64,000 nt of DNA, from positions 62,001 to 126,000 of the forward strand of contig CAVPAX010000005.1 of assembly GCA_963701715.1 (NCBI GenBank). The letters are read 5' to 3'. Both the position numbers and the translations under genes were made by a program. The notes under the pieces were generated by a model. That model was not told the DNA's origin, did not search any database, and worked only from the letters and a program-made list of their open reading frames with translations. This document shows, piece by piece, positions 41,842 through 51,200 of this stretch (position 1 is its first letter; each line of letters begins with the position of its first letter). The stretch comes from Methylotenera_A sp963701715. Its GTDB lineage: Bacteria > Pseudomonadota > Gammaproteobacteria > Burkholderiales > Methylophilaceae.

Positions 41842-43083
41842 TCAGTGACCGACCGAGGCCGCGCCTTTCTCACCCGTTAATTCATAATCTTCGAAACGAG
41901 ATAGACGGAAAGCGTGTATTAACTCAGGTGCCATATCTTTTGCGATGGTTTCCGCCATCGTTTTGCCGCTGACGGGTGTGGCTTTAAAGCCCCAAGTGCC
42001 CCAACCTGCATCAAGATAAAAACCTTTAATTGGCGTTTTGCCCATAATGGGAGCAAAGTCGGGCGTCATATCTGCCATGCCAGCCCACTGACGCACCACT
42101 TTAACATTCGCTAAAAATGGAAACATATCTAAAATATGGCTGCTTAAGCCTTCTACAAAATCCAAAGTTGAACGGGTCGAATGTACTTCGTATGGGTCTA
42201 GCGAGGCTCCCATCACTAATTCGCCTCGAGAGGATTGGCTGACATAGACATGCAAACTGCCGGAAACTAAAATCGTATCCAGCCATGGTTTCATCGGTTC
42301 GGTCACGCAAGCTTGTAAAGGGTGAATCACGATTGGGGTTTGCAGATTGACCATTTCGGCAATCCGTGGCGTGAAACCCGCTACGGCTGATAACACCTTA
42401 TTCGTGGTAATAAACCCGCGGCTGGTGTTTACGCCAACAACCTTGCCCTTTTCGGTTTTAATGTCGATAACTTCAGTGCGTTGAAATATATCTACACCAC
42501 GTTGATATGCGCCACGCGCATAGCCCCAGGCAACCGCATCATGGCGCGCTATAGAGCCAGGCGCATGGTAGAGCGCGCCTAAGATAGGTGCGTGGCCGTT
42601 GCAAGTGATATCGATTTGTGGGCAGGCTTTGAGAATCTCTTCAGTGCCGACCACATAGCTTTCTACCCCAGCATGCTTGTTGACCTCGGCACGCCAGCGC
42701 ATTGTGCGCATGGCTGATTCAGTATGTGCTAGCGTGAAATGCCCACGTGTAGAATAAAATAAATTGATGTCTAAATCTTCACTCAGGTCTTGGAACAACT
42801 TAACGCTGGTGTCGTAAAATTTGACCCCTTCTGGAGTGAGGTAATTAGAGCGGACAATTGCTGTGTTGCGCCCAGTGTTGCCTCCACCCAAATAACCACG
42901 TTCCAGTACAGCAACATTAGTGATACCGTGGTCTTTTGCTAAATAATATGCAGCTGCTAAACCATGACCACCACCACCTATAATGACAACATCGTAACTT
43001 TTTTTAAGTTGCTCTGGTTGCGTAAAAAAAGCGGTATCGGGGTGCTTTTTTGTAAACGCGTATTTGAGTAATCTTAACGGCAT
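41842..43083 (-). CDS. mgdA: N-methylglutamate dehydrogenase subunit A (sarcosine oxidase beta-like)
   Basis: A 413-residue FAD protein of the DadA/sarcosine oxidase beta family that carries out the oxidation of N-methylglutamate. The dinucleotide loop is 'YDVVIIGGGGHGLAAAYYLA', followed by 'VAVLERGYLGGGNTGRNTAI' (covalent-flavin region of the family) and late 'GWGTWGFKATPVSGKTMAE'. First gene of the operon mgdABCD-gmaS-mgsABC. ATG at 43083 is preferred; a TTG at 43092 adds three residues. The upstream region is shared with a divergent XRE/cupin regulator and contains two palindromes. Confidence 0.93.
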   Translation of the reverse strand: MPLRLLKYAFTKKHPDTAFFTQPEQLKKSYDVVIIGGGGHGLAAAYYLAKDHGITNVAVLERGYLGGGNTGRNTAIVRSNYLTPEGVKFYDTSVKLFQDLSEDLDINLFYSTRGHFTLAHTESAMRTMRWRAEVNKHAGVESYVVGTEEILKACPQIDITCNGHAPILGALYHAPGSIARHDAVAWGYARGAYQRGVDIFQRTEVIDIKTEKGKVVGVNTSRGFITTNKVLSAVAGFTPRIAEMVNLQTPIVIHPLQACVTEPMKPWLDTILVSGSLHVYVSQSSRGELVMGASLDPYEVHSTRSTLDFVEGLSSHILDMFPFLANVKVVRQWAGMADMTPDFAPIMGKTPIKGFYLDAGWGTWGFKATPVSGKTMAETIAKDMAPELIHAFRLSRFEDYELTGEKGAASVGH

Positions 43084-43119
43084 TATTTGCAACCACTGTT
43101 TATCTACATGAATAATTAG

Positions 43120-43132
43120 TTCATATTGTGAA
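43120..43132. promoter_or_regulatory. Candidate operator 1 for the XRE/cupin regulator
   Basis: TTCATATTGTGAA, an imperfect 13-base palindrome, centred ~43 bases upstream of the mgdA ATG. It shares TTCATA..TGAA with a second site 53 bases away. Two like half-site palindromes in a 113-bp divergent spacer suggest binding of the adjacent regulator. Confidence 0.5.
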
Positions 43133-43172
43133 TATTTTAACCCCTTCAGTCAATACTTTTGTTTAACTTTTT

Positions 43173-43185
43173 TTCATAATATGAA
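43173..43185. promoter_or_regulatory. Candidate operator 2 for the XRE/cupin regulator
   Basis: TTCATAATATGAA is a perfect 13-base palindrome ending 11 bases before the regulator ATG, placed to block its own expression. It matches operator 1 at the outer positions. Confidence 0.55.
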
Positions 43186-43196
43186 ACAATTTAACT

Positions 43197-43805
43197 ATGG
43201 ATAACCAAAACATCGAACATAACCAATCTTTAGGCGCCTATTTGGGCTCTGCCATTAGGCAATTACGTAATCAACACAACTTGACGATTGCTGATGTCGC
43301 TGGCCGTGCTGGCATTAGTCGGGGCATGTTGAGTAAAATAGAAAATGCGCAAACGGCCACGAGCTTAGAAACCTTGGCACAAATTGCCAATGCACTGGGT
43401 GTAACTTTGTCAAATTTATTTAGCAATTACGACAAACCGCGAGGTGGTGCGCAATTAGTAAAACATGGCGAGGGTATGGAAGTGGTGCGTCGCGGTACGC
43501 GCAACGGTCACACTTATCACTTACTGGCGTATGACCAAGGTCCGAAAAAAACATTTGAGCCATTTTTGATTTCACTAGAAGATTCTGGTGAGCAATTTAA
43601 TGCGTTTGAGCATGCGGGCACAGAGTTTATCCACATGCTTGAAGGTAAGTTGGAATATCGCGTTGGTGAGGATCTTTACGTGTTAGAGCCTGGCGACTCA
43701 CTGACTTTTAGGGGTGAAATACCTCACAAACCTGAGCGTATGATAGCAATGCCCATCCGCTTTTTAGCAATTATTCATTATGACCAAGTAATCGAAGATG
43801 ACTAA
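43197..43805 (+). CDS. XRE-family regulator with C-terminal cupin domain
   Basis: A 202-residue regulator. Residues 13-70 form a Cro/CI helix-turn-helix ('AIRQLRNQHNLTIADVAGRA', 'GISRGMLSKIENAQTATSLE'). Residues about 115-195 form a cupin ('LISLEDSGEQFNAFEHAG', 'FIHMLEGKLEYRVGEDLYVL', 'PGDSLTFRGEIPHKPERM') that could sense a small metabolite such as methylamine, N-methylglutamate or gamma-glutamylmethylamide. It diverges from mgdA across a 113-bp spacer with two palindromes, which suggests local control of the methylamine operon. Ligand and sign of control are unknown. Confidence 0.82.
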   Translation: MDNQNIEHNQSLGAYLGSAIRQLRNQHNLTIADVAGRAGISRGMLSKIENAQTATSLETLAQIANALGVTLSNLFSNYDKPRGGAQLVKHGEGMEVVRRGTRNGHTYHLLAYDQGPKKTFEPFLISLEDSGEQFNAFEHAGTEFIHMLEGKLEYRVGEDLYVLEPGDSLTFRGEIPHKPERMIAMPIRFLAIIHYDQVIEDD

Positions 43806-44256
43806 TATCACCATTAACGATGCAAAATTACAGGATGTGCCTGCTTTAGTGCAGTTACTTAATGAACTCTTTAGCATAGAACAAGACTTTACTCCAAATG
43901 AAGAACTTCAGACGCTAGGCTTAAGATTAATAATAGAAACTCCAAATAACGCCATTATTAAAGTTGCGCGCAATCAAGAAAGCCTTGTTATTGGTATGGT
44001 TAGTGCTCAGCTCGTCATTTCAACTTCACAAGGCACAAATTCAGCTTGGGTAGAAGATATGATAGTTGCTGAACATTACCGCTCACAAGGTGTTGGTCGC
44101 CAATTACTCACGGAAGTTTTAAATTGGGCAAAAGCTAAAGGTGCTACACGAGCACAACTTTTAGTAGATTTAGACAATCAACCAGCATTGGGATATTACG
44201 ATCATCTTAGTTGGCAAACCACTCGTATGGCCATGCGTAGACTTTTACTTAAATAA
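43798..44256 (+). CDS. GNAT-family N-acetyltransferase
   Basis: A 152-residue acetyltransferase with the acetyl-CoA loop 'EHYRSQGVGRQLLTEVLNWA' near residues 95-114 and 'NQPALGYYDHLSWQTTRMAM' at the end. It overlaps the regulator gene by eight bases and so belongs to the same transcript. Substrate not predictable; a link to methylamine metabolism would be a guess from position. Confidence 0.82.
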   Translation: MTNITINDAKLQDVPALVQLLNELFSIEQDFTPNEELQTLGLRLIIETPNNAIIKVARNQESLVIGMVSAQLVISTSQGTNSAWVEDMIVAEHYRSQGVGRQLLTEVLNWAKAKGATRAQLLVDLDNQPALGYYDHLSWQTTRMAMRRLLLK

Positions 44257-44274
44257 TTTTTCTTAACTTTCATA

Positions 44275-44306
44275 TAAAAAAAGCGGACATTTTATGTCCG
44301 CTTTTT
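44275..44306. terminator. Bidirectional terminator between the GNAT gene and amtB
   Basis: AAAAGCGGACAT, short loop, ATGTCCGCTTTTT: a strong stem with A-run and T-run on both sides, serving two convergent genes. Confidence 0.9.
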
Positions 44307-44326
44307 CATTTAACTACAAATAACTA

Positions 44327-45862
44327 TTAGTAGTGATAGGCACGTTCACCATGCTCAGTTGTATCTAAACCTTCACGTTCTACTTCTTCACTTACACGTA
44401 GACCAATGACTAAATCTATTAATTTAAGCGCGACAAAAGCAACAACCGCTGTCCACACAATGGCTGTTCCTACTGCCCAGATTTGTGCAGTCATTTGAGC
44501 AGCAAAGTCATAAGCACCTACACCGTTAGCCACGTAATCCCAAACACCTGTACCACCTAATGCTGGGTTTACAAAGACACCCGTTGCTAAAGCACCGAAG
44601 ATACCTCCAACAGCATGCACGCCAAACACATCTAATGCGTCATCGTAACCGAACATGTATTTCACTTTCGCTACAAAAAAGTAGCAGATTGGTGAAACAA
44701 GCAAGCCGATTGCAATCGCACCCATTGGACCAACAAAACCGCAAGCTGGGGTAATGGCAACTAAACCTGCAACAGCACCAGAAGCAGCGCCTAACATAGA
44801 TGGTTTGCCTTTGCCGAACCATTCAGCGGCTAACCAAGACATAGTAGCTGCACCAGTCGCAATCATTGTGTTTAAAAATACTAAAGCCGTTAAGCCGTTA
44901 GCTTCAAGGTTAGAACCAGCGTTGAAACCAAACCAACCCACCCATAGCAATGATGCACCTGCCATAGTTAAAGTTAAGCTGTGAGGCGTCATCGCTTCTT
45001 TACCGTAACCAATCCGTTTACCTAATAAAACTGCAGCTACTAAGCCAGCAATACCAGCGTTAATATGAACAACTGTACCACCTGCAAAATCTAATGCACC
45101 TTTAGCCCATAAGAAACCCGCGTTTGCAATAACAGTTTCTAGTGAAGCTGCATCAGTAATTGCATCAGGACCATCCCAGTACCAAACCATGTGTGCCATT
45201 GGCAAGTAGGCAAATGTGAACCACAACACCATAAATGCTAATACTGCAGAGAACTTCATACGCTCAGCAAATGCACCAATAATCAAAGCTGGGGTAATAG
45301 CAGCAAAAGTTAATTGGAACACCACAAATACATACTCAGGAATATAAACACCTTTACTGAAAGTAGCAGCTAAAGAATCCGTTGTGATGCCTGATAGGAA
45401 GGCTTTTGCAAAGCCACCTGTGAATGCGCCACCGCCTGTAAACGCAATGCTGTAGCCGTAAAGTGCCCACAGAACACCCAGTAATGAAAATATCACAAAT
45501 ACTTGCATCAATACTGAAAGCATATTTTTTTGGCGAACTAAACCACCATAAAATAATGCCAAACCAGGGATAGTCATTAATGTAACCAAAGCTGTTGCTA
45601 CTAACATCCAAGCCGTATCTCCTTTGTTTGGAACAGGTGCTGGTGCAGCAGCTTCAGCAGAAGCAGTTTCAGCTGGCGCCGCCGCCGCTGGAGAGGCTTC
45701 GGCTGGCGCAGTAGAAGTGCTAGCAGCTTCATCAACAGCTACTGCAGCATCTGTAACAGCCTCTACAGTGGTCGCAGCAGCAGTTTCCTCGGCAAAACTT
45801 AATTGTGTAGCGCCTAAACCGACTAGCGCAACCAATGATAATATCGATAAAAATTTCTTCAT
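44327..45862 (-). CDS. amtB: Ammonium transporter
   Basis: AmtB conducts ammonium across the inner membrane. The 511-residue protein starts at 45862 ('MKKFLSILSLVALVGLG', signal peptide, AAGGGG site); the open frame extends further but overlaps glnK. An unusual alanine/proline/glutamate-rich linker of about 65 residues ('ASTSTAPAEASPAAAA' type) separates the signal peptide from the first core helix. The core has 'DTAWMLVATALVTLMTIPGL', 'GGTVVHINAGIAGLVAAVLL' and 'DALDVFGVHAVGGIFGALAT' with pore histidines. The C-terminal tail 'EEVEREGLDTTEHGERAYHY' binds GlnK. It is ten bases behind glnK. Confidence 0.95.
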   Translation of the reverse strand: MKKFLSILSLVALVGLGATQLSFAEETAAATTVEAVTDAAVAVDEAASTSTAPAEASPAAAAPAETASAEAAAPAPVPNKGDTAWMLVATALVTLMTIPGLALFYGGLVRQKNMLSVLMQVFVIFSLLGVLWALYGYSIAFTGGGAFTGGFAKAFLSGITTDSLAATFSKGVYIPEYVFVVFQLTFAAITPALIIGAFAERMKFSAVLAFMVLWFTFAYLPMAHMVWYWDGPDAITDAASLETVIANAGFLWAKGALDFAGGTVVHINAGIAGLVAAVLLGKRIGYGKEAMTPHSLTLTMAGASLLWVGWFGFNAGSNLEANGLTALVFLNTMIATGAATMSWLAAEWFGKGKPSMLGAASGAVAGLVAITPACGFVGPMGAIAIGLLVSPICYFFVAKVKYMFGYDDALDVFGVHAVGGIFGALATGVFVNPALGGTGVWDYVANGVGAYDFAAQMTAQIWAVGTAIVWTAVVAFVALKLIDLVIGLRVSEEVEREGLDTTEHGERAYHY

Positions 45863-45872
45863 GTTATGCCCC

Positions 45873-46211
45873 TTAAAGTGCATCAGGACCGGTTTCACCG
45901 GTACGAATGCGATAAACTTGCTCTAAATTAAACACAAAAATCTTACCATCGCCAATTTTGCCAGTTGCTGCAGATTTCTCAATCGCATCAACCACTTGGT
46001 CTAGCATATCATCTTTAATGGCTACTTCTAATTTAACTTTTGGTAAAAAATCCACTACATATTCTGCACCGCGATATAGCTCTGTGTGACCTTTTTGGCG
46101 GCCAAAGCCTTTTACCTCAGTAACCGTAATGCCTTGTACGCCAATGGCAGACAAAGCCTCACGCACTTCATCAAGCTTAAATGGCTTGATAATTGCGGAT
46201 ACAAATTTCAT
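45873..46211 (-). CDS. glnK: PII signalling protein GlnK
   Basis: A 112-residue PII protein. 'KFVSAIIKPFKLDEVREALS', the T-loop 'TELYRGAEYVVDFLPKVKLE' with Tyr51 for uridylylation, and 'DAIEKSAATGKIGDGKIFVF' cover the family. It senses 2-oxoglutarate/ATP and blocks AmtB when nitrogen is plentiful. The gene precedes amtB and is preceded by a consensus sigma-54 promoter, which identifies it as the GlnK copy rather than housekeeping GlnB. Ribosome site AAAGGGGG. Confidence 0.95.
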   Translation of the reverse strand: MKFVSAIIKPFKLDEVREALSAIGVQGITVTEVKGFGRQKGHTELYRGAEYVVDFLPKVKLEVAIKDDMLDQVVDAIEKSAATGKIGDGKIFVFNLEQVYRIRTGETGPDAL

Positions 46212-46265
46212 ATCTAACCCCCTTTAAATTTACTTACACATTAAAATAAATACTACATTTATGCA

Positions 46266-46283
46266 TAGCAAGGCACGTGCCAA
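46266..46283 (-). promoter_or_regulatory. Sigma-54 promoter of glnK-amtB
   Basis: On the minus strand: TTGGCACGTGCCTTGCTA. TGGCAC-N5-TTGC is a perfect RpoN match with ten bases between GG and GC. The start would be near 46257, about 45 bases before the glnK ATG. A convincing NtrC site was not found upstream. Confidence 0.88.
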
Positions 46284-46391
46284 TATAAATTATTTTTATA
46301 ATCAATAAGATAGTTGATACTTAAACAATTTTGCTTTTGTGAATTAGCCATTAAAATCTGCTAAACTGCTTGAAAATAATGAGGAATCACG

Positions 46392-46634
46392 ATGTTTAAT
46401 TCACAAGACATTAGCAATATATCTAATAAAATCAATGAGATAATAAAATCGAGTCCATTAGCGGATGTTGAAAAGAACATTCATGCACTAATTCAGGGCA
46501 TGTTCACCAAAATGGAGCTAGTTTCGCGTGAAGAGTTTGATGTGCAGGCAGAAGTATTGCGCAATACTCGAACAAAGCTTATTCAATTGGAAGCAAAGCT
46601 AGCGGAATTAGACGTAAAAACTAAAACAAAAAAA
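46392..46634 (+). CDS. ubiK: UbiK (BMFP), fused in frame to comM
   Basis: The first ~81 residues of a long open frame are UbiK, a coiled-coil membrane fusogenic protein that helps ubiquinone assembly: 'ISNKINEIIKSSPLADVEKN', 'LIQGMFTKMELVSREEFDVQ', 'EVLRNTRTKLIQLEAKLAEL'. Instead of stopping, the frame reads through a lysine/threonine tail and an A8 tract straight into the ComM start. With one A fewer the gene would end in TGA overlapping the comM ATG as ATGA, the normal arrangement of two coupled genes. So the fusion is probably a homopolymer artefact or a slippage site. Confidence 0.85.
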
Positions 46635-48158
46635 ATGAGCTTGGCTGTGTTATATAGCCGTGCTTTAAGCGGCATGGAAGCACCCGAAGTCGTGGTGGAG
46701 GTGCATCTGGCTAATGGCTTGCCGAGCTTTACTATAGTAGGGTTGCCGGAAACGGAGGTAAAGGAAAGCAAAGACCGTGTGCGTGCCGCCATACAAACTT
46801 CGCAATTTGAATTTCCCGCGCGGCGTATCACCGTTAACCTTGCCCCTGCAGATTTACCAAAAGAGAGTGGACGCTATGATCTGCCCATTGCGCTAGGCAT
46901 TTTAGCTGCCAGTGGCCAGATTCCGAGGGAGCCGCTCAGTCGTTATGAAATCGCGGGTGAGTTGGCGCTCACTGGTGAGCTGCGCCCTATACGCGGAGCG
47001 TTGGCGATGGCGTATCAGATGGTGCGTTTGCATGTTAAGCAAAACAATGGTGCACAATCTAAACGGGCGTTTATTTTGCCCCAATTAAGTGCGCAAGAAG
47101 CCAGCTTGGTTAAAGACGCCATGATTTATCCCGCCAATAACCTATTGGAAGTTTGTGCGCATTTAAGTGGTCAAACAATACTCAATGAATATAAATCCAG
47201 CGAACAAAATCAGAGTATTGACTACCCTGATTTTAATGAGGTGAAAGGTCAAAGCCAAACTAAGCGGGCACTGGAAATTGCAGCGGCAGGCGGTCACAGT
47301 GTTTTGAGGAGCGGTCCACCGGGTACGGGTAAAAGTATGCTAGCTTCGCGCTTTGCAGGCATCTTGCCAAGTATGACAGAGGGTGAAGCACTCGAAAGTG
47401 CCGCGATTCTATCGCTCAATGGTAATTGCAAGCTAGAGAACTGGAAACGCAGACCTTATCGAGCTCCACATCACACGGCGTCAGGCGTGGCACTGGTTGG
47501 CGGCGGCGGTATTCCGCGTCCGGGTGAAATTTCTTTGGCGCATCATGGCGTATTATTTCTAGACGAGTTGCCAGAATTAGAACGCAAAGTGCTGGAAGTG
47601 CTGCGCGAGCCGCTAGAAAGCGGCCACATCACCATCAGCCGTGCGGCACGGCAGGCTGATTTCCCCGCTTCATTTCAATTGCTTGCTGCCATGAACCCTT
47701 GCCCATGTGGTTATTTGGGACACTTCAACAACAAATGCCGCTGTACGCCAGATCAAGTGGCTCGTTATCGCTCCAAAATTTCAGGCCCGCTTTTAGACCG
47801 CATTGACATGCACATAGAAGTGCCTGCATTGAAAGAGGATGAACTGACTGGCGCAAGTGTTGCAGAAAATAGCAACGCAATTCGCGCGCGCGTTGAAAAA
47901 GCGCGTGAATTACAATTACAGCGCCAAGGCAAAGCCAATTTTGCGCTTGGCAGTTTAGAGATTGACGAATTTTGCCAGCCCGATGAAGCAGGTTTAACGC
48001 TGCTTAAAACCGCTATTTTGCGTTTAAATCTATCTGCGCGTGCATACCATCGTATTTTAAAAGTCGCACGTACGATTGCTGACTTGGCGGGTGAACTTGC
48101 TATAGAGCCAACACATATTGCTGAAGCTGTGCAATATAGGCGCGGCGACACGCAGTAA
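46635..48158 (+). CDS. comM: ComM/YifB-type Mg-chelatase-like AAA+ ATPase
   Basis: ComM is a hexameric helicase that promotes branch migration during natural transformation. Read from ATG 46635 it is 507 residues, the usual length. It has 'SLAVLYSRALSGMEAPEVVV', 'PSFTIVGLPETEVKESKDRV', the P-loop 'LRSGPPGTGKSMLASRFAG', 'HHGVLFLDELPELERKVLEV', and the cysteine block 'NPCPCGYLGHFNNKCRC'. It is joined in frame to ubiK upstream across A8. Presence with a type IV pilus minor-pilin cluster at the right edge is compatible with competence. Confidence 0.92.
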   Translation: MSLAVLYSRALSGMEAPEVVVEVHLANGLPSFTIVGLPETEVKESKDRVRAAIQTSQFEFPARRITVNLAPADLPKESGRYDLPIALGILAASGQIPREPLSRYEIAGELALTGELRPIRGALAMAYQMVRLHVKQNNGAQSKRAFILPQLSAQEASLVKDAMIYPANNLLEVCAHLSGQTILNEYKSSEQNQSIDYPDFNEVKGQSQTKRALEIAAAGGHSVLRSGPPGTGKSMLASRFAGILPSMTEGEALESAAILSLNGNCKLENWKRRPYRAPHHTASGVALVGGGGIPRPGEISLAHHGVLFLDELPELERKVLEVLREPLESGHITISRAARQADFPASFQLLAAMNPCPCGYLGHFNNKCRCTPDQVARYRSKISGPLLDRIDMHIEVPALKEDELTGASVAENSNAIRARVEKARELQLQRQGKANFALGSLEIDEFCQPDEAGLTLLKTAILRLNLSARAYHRILKVARTIADLAGELAIEPTHIAEAVQYRRGDTQ

Positions 48159-48207
48159 TAAGGCATCAGCATGATAAAATTAGAAAAATGCTAAAGACTA
48201 TTTTTTC

Positions 48208-51200
48208 ATGACCATGCTGCCGATTTCTGCAACTGAAACCAAACTCCGTGATTTACTCAAGCAACGTATCCTGATTTTGGATGGGGCGATGGGTACAATG
48301 ATCCAGCGTTATAAGCTGACGGAGGAAGATTATCGCGGCAAGCGCTTTAAGGATTTCCAAGGCCCAGCGGGTACGCGCCAACTGTTTGTCAAAGGTAATA
48401 ACGAGTTATTGAGCCTGACGCAGCCGCAAGTGATTCAAGAGATACACGAGCAATATCTGGCCGCGGGCGCGGATATTATTGAGACGAATACGTTTGGTGC
48501 GACTACTGTCGCGCAAGACGATTACCACATGGCGCATCTGGTACATGAGATGAATGTGCAAGCTGCCAAGTTAGCCCGTGCCGCTTGCGATAAATATAGC
48601 ACATCAGACAAACCACGCTTTGTGGCGGGCGCGTTAGGCCCTACTCCTAAAACAGCCAGCATCTCCCCGGATGTGAATGACCCAGCAGCACGTAATATTA
48701 CTTTTGACGAGTTGGTGAATGCTTACTTAGCGCAGGCGCGAGGTTTGGTAGAGGGTGGCGCAGATATCCTCATGGTGGAAACTATCTTTGATACACTTAA
48801 CTGCAAAGCAGCATTGTTTGCGATCGATAGTTTTTTTGAAGAAACCGGGCAATGCTTGCCGATTATGATTTCGGGCACAGTCACGGATGCATCAGGGCGT
48901 ATTTTGTCTGGCCAAACCGTGGCTGCATTTTGGCATTCCGTGCGTCATGCCAAGCCACTCACGATTGGTTTGAATTGCGCTTTGGGTGCAACACTGATGC
49001 GTCCTTATGCAGAAGAGCTCTCAAAAACTGCTGATACTTTCGTCTGCATTTACCCCAATGCAGGCTTGCCAAACCCGATGAGCGATACCGGTTTCGATGA
49101 AACGCCTGATGTCACCTCCAGCTTGGTGAAAGAGTTTGCAGAAAGCGGATTTATTAATATTGCGGGTGGCTGCTGTGGTACGACGCCGGCGCATATCAAT
49201 GCAATTTACGATCAAGTTAAAAACATTGCCCCAAGACAAGTGCCCCAAGTGCCAATAGCTACAAGGCTTTCAGGGCTGGAACCATTTATTATCGATGGAT
49301 GGTCACTGTTTGTAAACGTGGGTGAACGCACCAATGTAACAGGCAGTAAGGCCTTTGCGCGCATGATTATTAATGGCCAGTTCGAAGAGGCTTTGAGCGT
49401 AGCACGACAACAGGTAGAAAATGGTGCGCAGGTGATTGACATCAATATGGATGAAGGCATGCTGGATGCGGTGCAAGCCATGACACATTTCCTGAATCTG
49501 ATTGCCTCGGAGCCTGATATTGCACGCGTGCCGATTATGATCGATTCTAGTAAGTGGAGCGTGATAGAGGCGGGCCTTAAATGTGTGCAGGGCAAGTCAA
49601 TTGTCAATTCTATTTCCATGAAAGAAGGCGAAACGGAATTCTTGCGCCAAGCCAAGTTATGTCGCCGCTATGGTGCGGCAGTGATCGTGATGGCATTTGA
49701 CGAAAAAGGCCAGGCTGATACTTATAAGCGCAAAATTGAAATTTGCAAACGCGCCTATGATTTGCTCGTTGCGCAGGGCTTTCCACCAGAAGACATTATT
49801 TTCGACCCAAATATTTTCGCAATCGCTACTGGTATTGAAGAACACAACAACTATGCGGTGGATTTTATCGAGGCCACGCGCTGGATTAAGCAAAACCTGC
49901 CGTATGCCAAAATTTCGGGCGGCGTTTCGAATGTAAGTTTCAGTTTCCGCGGCAATGACCCGGCGCGCGAGGCTATTCACACTGTGTTTCTCTATCACGC
50001 TATTAAAGCAGGTATGACTATGGGTATCGTGAATGCGGGCATGGTGGGTGTGTATGATGATCTTGCGCCAGAGTTAAAAGAACGCGTGGAAGATGTGGTG
50101 TTGAACCGTCGCCTAGATGCGACCGAGCGCATGATCGAAATCGCGAGCACTTTAGTTGCAGGCGGAAAAAAAGAAGAAGCGACACTGGTTTGGCGTGGTA
50201 CGCCTGAAAATCCTGTGAGCGTGAATAAGCGCCTTGAGTACGCCATGGTTCACGGTATTACTGACTTTATTGTGGAGGATACTGAAGAAGCGCGGCTACA
50301 AGTTATGAATGCGGGAGGTAGGCCTATACACGTAATCGAAGGCCCATTGATGGATGGCATGAATGTAGTAGGTGATTTGTTTGGGCAAGGTAAAATGTTT
50401 TTGCCTCAGGTGGTGAAATCAGCCCGCGTTATGAAGCAAGCAGTGGCGCATCTCATCCCATTCATTGAAGAAGAAAAAGCAGCAGAAGAAAAACGCACGG
50501 GTGTGGTCGCTAAGCCCAAAGGGAAGGTTGTGATTGCTACGGTCAAGGGCGATGTTCACGACATAGGTAAAAATATCGTTTCAGTTGTGTTGCAATGTAA
50601 TAATTTTGAAGTGGTCAACATGGGCGTAATGGTGCCGGCGGCAGAGATTCTGGCCATGGCTAAAGCCGAGAATGCCGATATTATCGGCTTGAGCGGTCTG
50701 ATTACGCCCTCACTGGAAGAAATGGCGTATGTAGCCAAAGAAATGCAGCGTGACCCTCACTTTCATGGCTTGAGAACACCATTGTTAATTGGCGGTGCAA
50801 CTACTTCACGTGCGCATACTGCAGTAAAAATCGCACCACATTATGAAGGCCCTGTGGTGTATGTGCCGGATGCTTCGCGCTCAGTTGCTGTGATGCAATC
50901 TTTGCTCACTCCAGAAACTAAAGACGAATACATTTTAAACATCCAAGCGGATTACGAAAAAGCACGTGCGCAGCATGCCAACAAAAAAGGCACGCCAATG
51001 CTTACTATTACCGATGCCCGTGCCAATAAAGCCAAGCTGGATTTTGCCCCTGTGAAGCCTAAATTCATTGGTCGCCGCGTATTTAAAAACATCGATTTGA
51101 ACTTAATTGCGCAATATATCGATTGGTCGCCATTTTTCCAAACTTGGGACTTAGCCGGCAGTTATCCTGCGATTTTAAGTGACAAAGTGGTAGGTGAAGC

